Positions 61,547-64,000 of a stretch of 64,000 nucleotides of DNA are shown here, piece after piece. The translations under genes were made by a program, and so were the position numbers. Source of the DNA: Piscinibacter gummiphilus. GTDB lineage: Bacteria; Pseudomonadota; Gammaproteobacteria; Burkholderiales; Burkholderiaceae_C. The notes below the pieces were generated by a model. The model was given only the letters and a program-made list of their open reading frames with translations. It did no database searches and was not told the DNA's origin. Within the stretch, counting starts at the first letter, position 1, and the number at the start of each line of letters is the position of its first letter. The stretch is taken from positions 1,723,001 through 1,787,000 of the forward strand of contig NZ_CP136336.1 of assembly GCF_032681285.1 (NCBI RefSeq). Reading direction: 5' to 3'.

Positions 61547-62932
61547 TCAGTATGTCTCCACGGTTTCTCTCATTCGATCCAGCACCTCCAGCGGCATGCG
61601 CGCATCGACGACGGTGAAACCCGGCCTCGATGAGATGTCGCATTGCCCACCGACGGACTGAAGCCGTTCACGCATGTTGCGCAGACCGATGCCGTTGCTC
61701 GGATGCTGCTGGACCGCATTGGTGTCGAAGCCGGTTCCGTCGTCGCGTATCGACAGGCGCACGCCCCCGTCGGAAAACTCCAGGAGGACTTCCAGGTGCG
61801 TGGCAAACGCGTGCTTGCTCGCGTTGGTCATGGCCTCCTGCGCCACGCGGAAGAGCACCGTCTTCGCGTCGACCGGCAGCTCGAACGGCTCACCTTCCAC
61901 CACCATCGAGCACGCCATGCCCCCGAGGTGGTTGAACTCGTCGACGAGGTGGCGCAACGCCGCCACCACGCCCAGGGTGTCGAGCATCGGCGGGCGCAGC
62001 CGGTGCGAGATGCGGCGAACTTCGTTCAGCGCGTCGTTGAGCCGCCCGACCGCCTTCGAGAATGGCCGTGGCGGCGTGGTGCCCTCGGCCTCGAGCTGGT
62101 CGATGCCCGATTCGACGAGCAGCTTCACCGACACGAGGGTCTGGCTGGTCCCGTCGTGCAACTCGCGGGACAGGTGGGCCCGCTCGTCTTCCTGCGACTG
62201 GACGACCTGGTGCGTCAGCAGGCGCAGCTTGCCGTAGGCGATCTTGTGTTCGCTGAGGTTCAGGATCATTCCGCAGATGCCGATCACCGCCACACCCAGC
62301 AAGGCGATGCCGGTGATCAGCAACAGGGTCTCCGCCACCGAGTTGGTCACCTGGCGGTCGATCTCGGCCAAGGTGCCTTCGATGTCGTCGAGATAGAGGC
62401 CGGTGCCGAACATCCACTCCCAGCGCTCCAGGCCGACCACGTAGCCGAGCTTGGGCGCCACCTGCTTCGAGGACGGCTTCTCCCACATGTAGCGCACGAA
62501 GCCGCCGCCGCTCTTCGACTTGGCGATCAGCTCCTGGATGACCAGCAGCCCGTTCGGGTCTCGGAGCTGCCACAGGTTCTTGCCGATCAGCTCGCGCTGG
62601 CGAGCGTGCATGAGACTGATGCCCCGCACGTCATACAGAAAGAAGTAGCCGTCCTTGCCATAGTCCATGGCGGCCAGCAGCCGCATGGCTTCCTGCTTGA
62701 CCTCTTCGTCATTGCGGCCCGACTCATACAAGGGCTGGATCGTGCTGAGCGCGAGCTCGACGTAGTGGCGTAGCTCGTTCTGCTTGGTCTGCATGTAAGC
62801 CTGCTCGACCAGGCTGCGCTGCCGTTGCGCGAGCTCCCGTTCCTGATGGCGGACGGTGAGCGCGATGAGCAGGATCGTCGCGATCAACGGGATGACGGCG
62901 AGCAGGACGATCTTCGTCTTGAGAGGCATCAT
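61547..62932 (-). CDS. Cache-domain sensor histidine kinase (NarX/UhpB class)
   Basis: Encodes 461 residues from MMPLKTKIVLLAVIPLIATI (a GTG three codons upstream is possible). First membrane helix, a periplasmic single-Cache domain (GKDGYFFLYDVRGISLMHAR, GLYLDDIEGTLAEID), second membrane helix (LLLITGIALLGVAVIGICGM), then HisKA_3 with His in HLSRELHDGTSQTLVSVKLL and HATPase (TVLFRVAQEAMTNASKHAFA, DDGTGFDT, GIGLRNMRERL). Cache domains of this type bind small carboxylates or amino acids. It pairs with the regulator directly downstream. Confidence 0.92.
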   Translation of the reverse strand: MMPLKTKIVLLAVIPLIATILLIALTVRHQERELAQRQRSLVEQAYMQTKQNELRHYVELALSTIQPLYESGRNDEEVKQEAMRLLAAMDYGKDGYFFLYDVRGISLMHARQRELIGKNLWQLRDPNGLLVIQELIAKSKSGGGFVRYMWEKPSSKQVAPKLGYVVGLERWEWMFGTGLYLDDIEGTLAEIDRQVTNSVAETLLLITGIALLGVAVIGICGMILNLSEHKIAYGKLRLLTHQVVQSQEDERAHLSRELHDGTSQTLVSVKLLVESGIDQLEAEGTTPPRPFSKAVGRLNDALNEVRRISHRLRPPMLDTLGVVAALRHLVDEFNHLGGMACSMVVEGEPFELPVDAKTVLFRVAQEAMTNASKHAFATHLEVLLEFSDGGVRLSIRDDGTGFDTNAVQQHPSNGIGLRNMRERLQSVGGQCDISSRPGFTVVDARMPLEVLDRMRETVETY

Positions 62933-63005
62933 CTGCTTCACAGTGCATCCTCGTGTTCGCGTCAACCGCGGGGTCGCCCTTGCGCTTGGCCTGACGCGTG
63001 GGCGT

Positions 63006-64000
63006 TCAGGCGCTGACCCGGTCCTCTTGGGCCACTTGCATGTCGTGCGGGGTCGTGCCCGCGCGTTCACTCGCCGCAAGGGCAGGGGTCGCTGCGCCCT
63101 CGACGTGGAAAGCGGAGACGGCGGTCAGCAGCCGGCGGCTCTGGGTCTTGAGCGAGTCGGCCGCATGGCTTGCGGCCTGGACCATCACCCCGTTCTGCTG
63201 GGTCGCGTGGTCGAGTTCGCTGATGGCGGTGCTGATCAGTTCGATCCCCGCGGCCTGCTCGGCGCTCGCCGAGGAGATCTCCTTGACCACCACCGACACG
63301 CGTTCGATCGAGTGGACGATCCGGCCCATGGCACCGCCCGCCGTGCGCACCTTCTCGGCCCCTGCGCCGATCTGGGCCACCGAGCTGGTGATAAGTTCGC
63401 GGATCTCCTTGGCTGCTTTCGCGCTGCGTTGCGCGAGCGTGCGCACCTCGTCGGCCACCACGGCGAAGCCTCGCCCGAGATCGCCGGCCCGTGCGGCCTC
63501 GACCGACGCATTGAGCGCCAGGATGTTCGTCTGGAAAGCGATGCTGTCGATCACGCCGACGATCTCGCTGATCTGGCGCGACTGGGCGCTGATCCCTTCC
63601 ATGCTGGCGACGGCTTCCTCGACGATCCCGCCGCCGCTGCGCGCATAGCCGGACGCCTCTTGCGCCAGGGTGTCCGCCTCTTTCGCATTGGCTGCGCTCA
63701 TCTGCACCGAGGCGGTGATCTGCTCGATCGATGCCGCGGTCTGCGCGAGGGCCGATCCGGCCTGCTCGGTGCGCGAGGCGAGATTGCGGTTGCCCGTCGC
63801 GATCTCGTCCGACACCGAGTCGATGTCTGCCGCCGCCGAGTTGATGTCGCGGACGATCACGCCGAGCGATTGCGTGACCTCGCACAAGGCCAGCAGCAGG
63901 CGGCCGGTCTCATCGCTTGCCGGGTCGACACGCGGTGTCTCGAGCTGGCCACGCGCCACGGCCGAGGCGATGCCTGCTGCCTGGAGCAAGGGGCCCACGA
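63006..64000 (-). CDS. Methyl-accepting chemotaxis protein, C-terminal part
   Basis: About 331 residues; the N-terminal sensing part lies beyond the window edge. The HAMP end is visible, followed by the MCP signalling hairpin: SVSDEIATGNRNLASRTEQA, then the highly conserved tip IDSIAFQTNILALNASVEAA and FAVVADEVRTLAQRSAKAAK. No CheR/CheB-binding pentapeptide (NWETF type) is at the C-terminus, which ends QVAQEDRVSA. It transmits ligand signals to CheW/CheA. It lies 73 bases ahead of the Cache kinase gene on the same strand. Confidence 0.93.
   Translation of the reverse strand, partial: VGPLLQAAGIASAVARGQLETPRVDPASDETGRLLLALCEVTQSLGVIVRDINSAAADIDSVSDEIATGNRNLASRTEQAGSALAQTAASIEQITASVQMSAANAKEADTLAQEASGYARSGGGIVEEAVASMEGISAQSRQISEIVGVIDSIAFQTNILALNASVEAARAGDLGRGFAVVADEVRTLAQRSAKAAKEIRELITSSVAQIGAGAEKVRTAGGAMGRIVHSIERVSVVVKEISSASAEQAAGIELISTAISELDHATQQNGVMVQAASHAADSLKTQSRRLLTAVSAFHVEGAATPALAASERAGTTPHDMQVAQEDRVSA

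Overview
The window is chromosomal DNA from a high-GC betaproteobacterium of the order Burkholderiales, most likely in or near the Rhizobacter/Piscinibacter/Methylibium/Leptothrix group. The evidence is the very G+C-rich coding sequence, a Bug-type periplasmic receptor, the gene order nadD-rsfS-rlmH-maf-rng, an RsfS with a lysine/alanine-rich tail, and several small conserved proteins I associate with this order. No phage, insertion sequence, CRISPR array or plasmid function was seen. The window cuts a dusC gene at its left edge and a chemotaxis receptor at its right edge.

1-11.8 kb: mixed housekeeping and accessory genes. These are dusC (3' part), an exported ankyrin protein, a DsbA-like oxidoreductase, two overlapping exported proteins of unknown role, a Bug receptor, an MFS transporter, a class III CoA-transferase, aqpZ with an operator-rich promoter, and a small conserved protein. 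11.8-30.4 kb: core functions. These include a hemerythrin, the GTPase YlqF, a cysteine-cluster protein coupled to glnS, a LytS/LytR-type two-component pair, an M14-like lipoprotein that appears to have lost its zinc site, a HerA-like ATPase, and two tight operons: yebC-purD-acyltransferase-hemF and nadD-rsfS-rlmH-maf-rng.

30.4-46.5 kb: a surface-glycan region. The first part (to about 38.2 kb) is visibly less GC-rich. It holds a tightly overlapping operon (GT2, GDPD-like, HAD phosphatase, nucleotidyltransferase, cupin, second nucleotidyltransferase), which looks like a pathway for a nucleotide-activated building block. Opposite it lie a WavE-like protein, an unrecognised protein and two fucosyltransferases (GT10, GT11). 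The second part carries a GT9 heptosyltransferase-like gene, further glycosyltransferases, msbA and a WaaE-like GT2, which fits lipopolysaccharide core assembly and export.

46.5-50.3 kb: tolB-pal-cpoB without tolQRA, then tcdA and two tandem tRNA-Lys genes (anticodons TTT and CTT) with promoter and terminator. 50.3-56.8 kb: an SbtA-like bicarbonate transporter divergent from a LysR regulator that overlaps an iron-sulfur photolyase gene, a BLUF photoreceptor gene overlapping the photolyase tail to tail, and ppsA. 56.8-64 kb: a signalling cluster with a GlxA-type regulator, an MBL-fold hydrolase, a NarL-type regulator with a degenerate receiver, an orphan branched-chain-type binding protein, a Cache-histidine kinase/regulator pair and a chemotaxis receptor.

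The most interesting non-coding signal is a pair of three-hairpin leaders, directly before the MFS gene and before nadD. Their stems covary and they share the hexaloop GTACTC.
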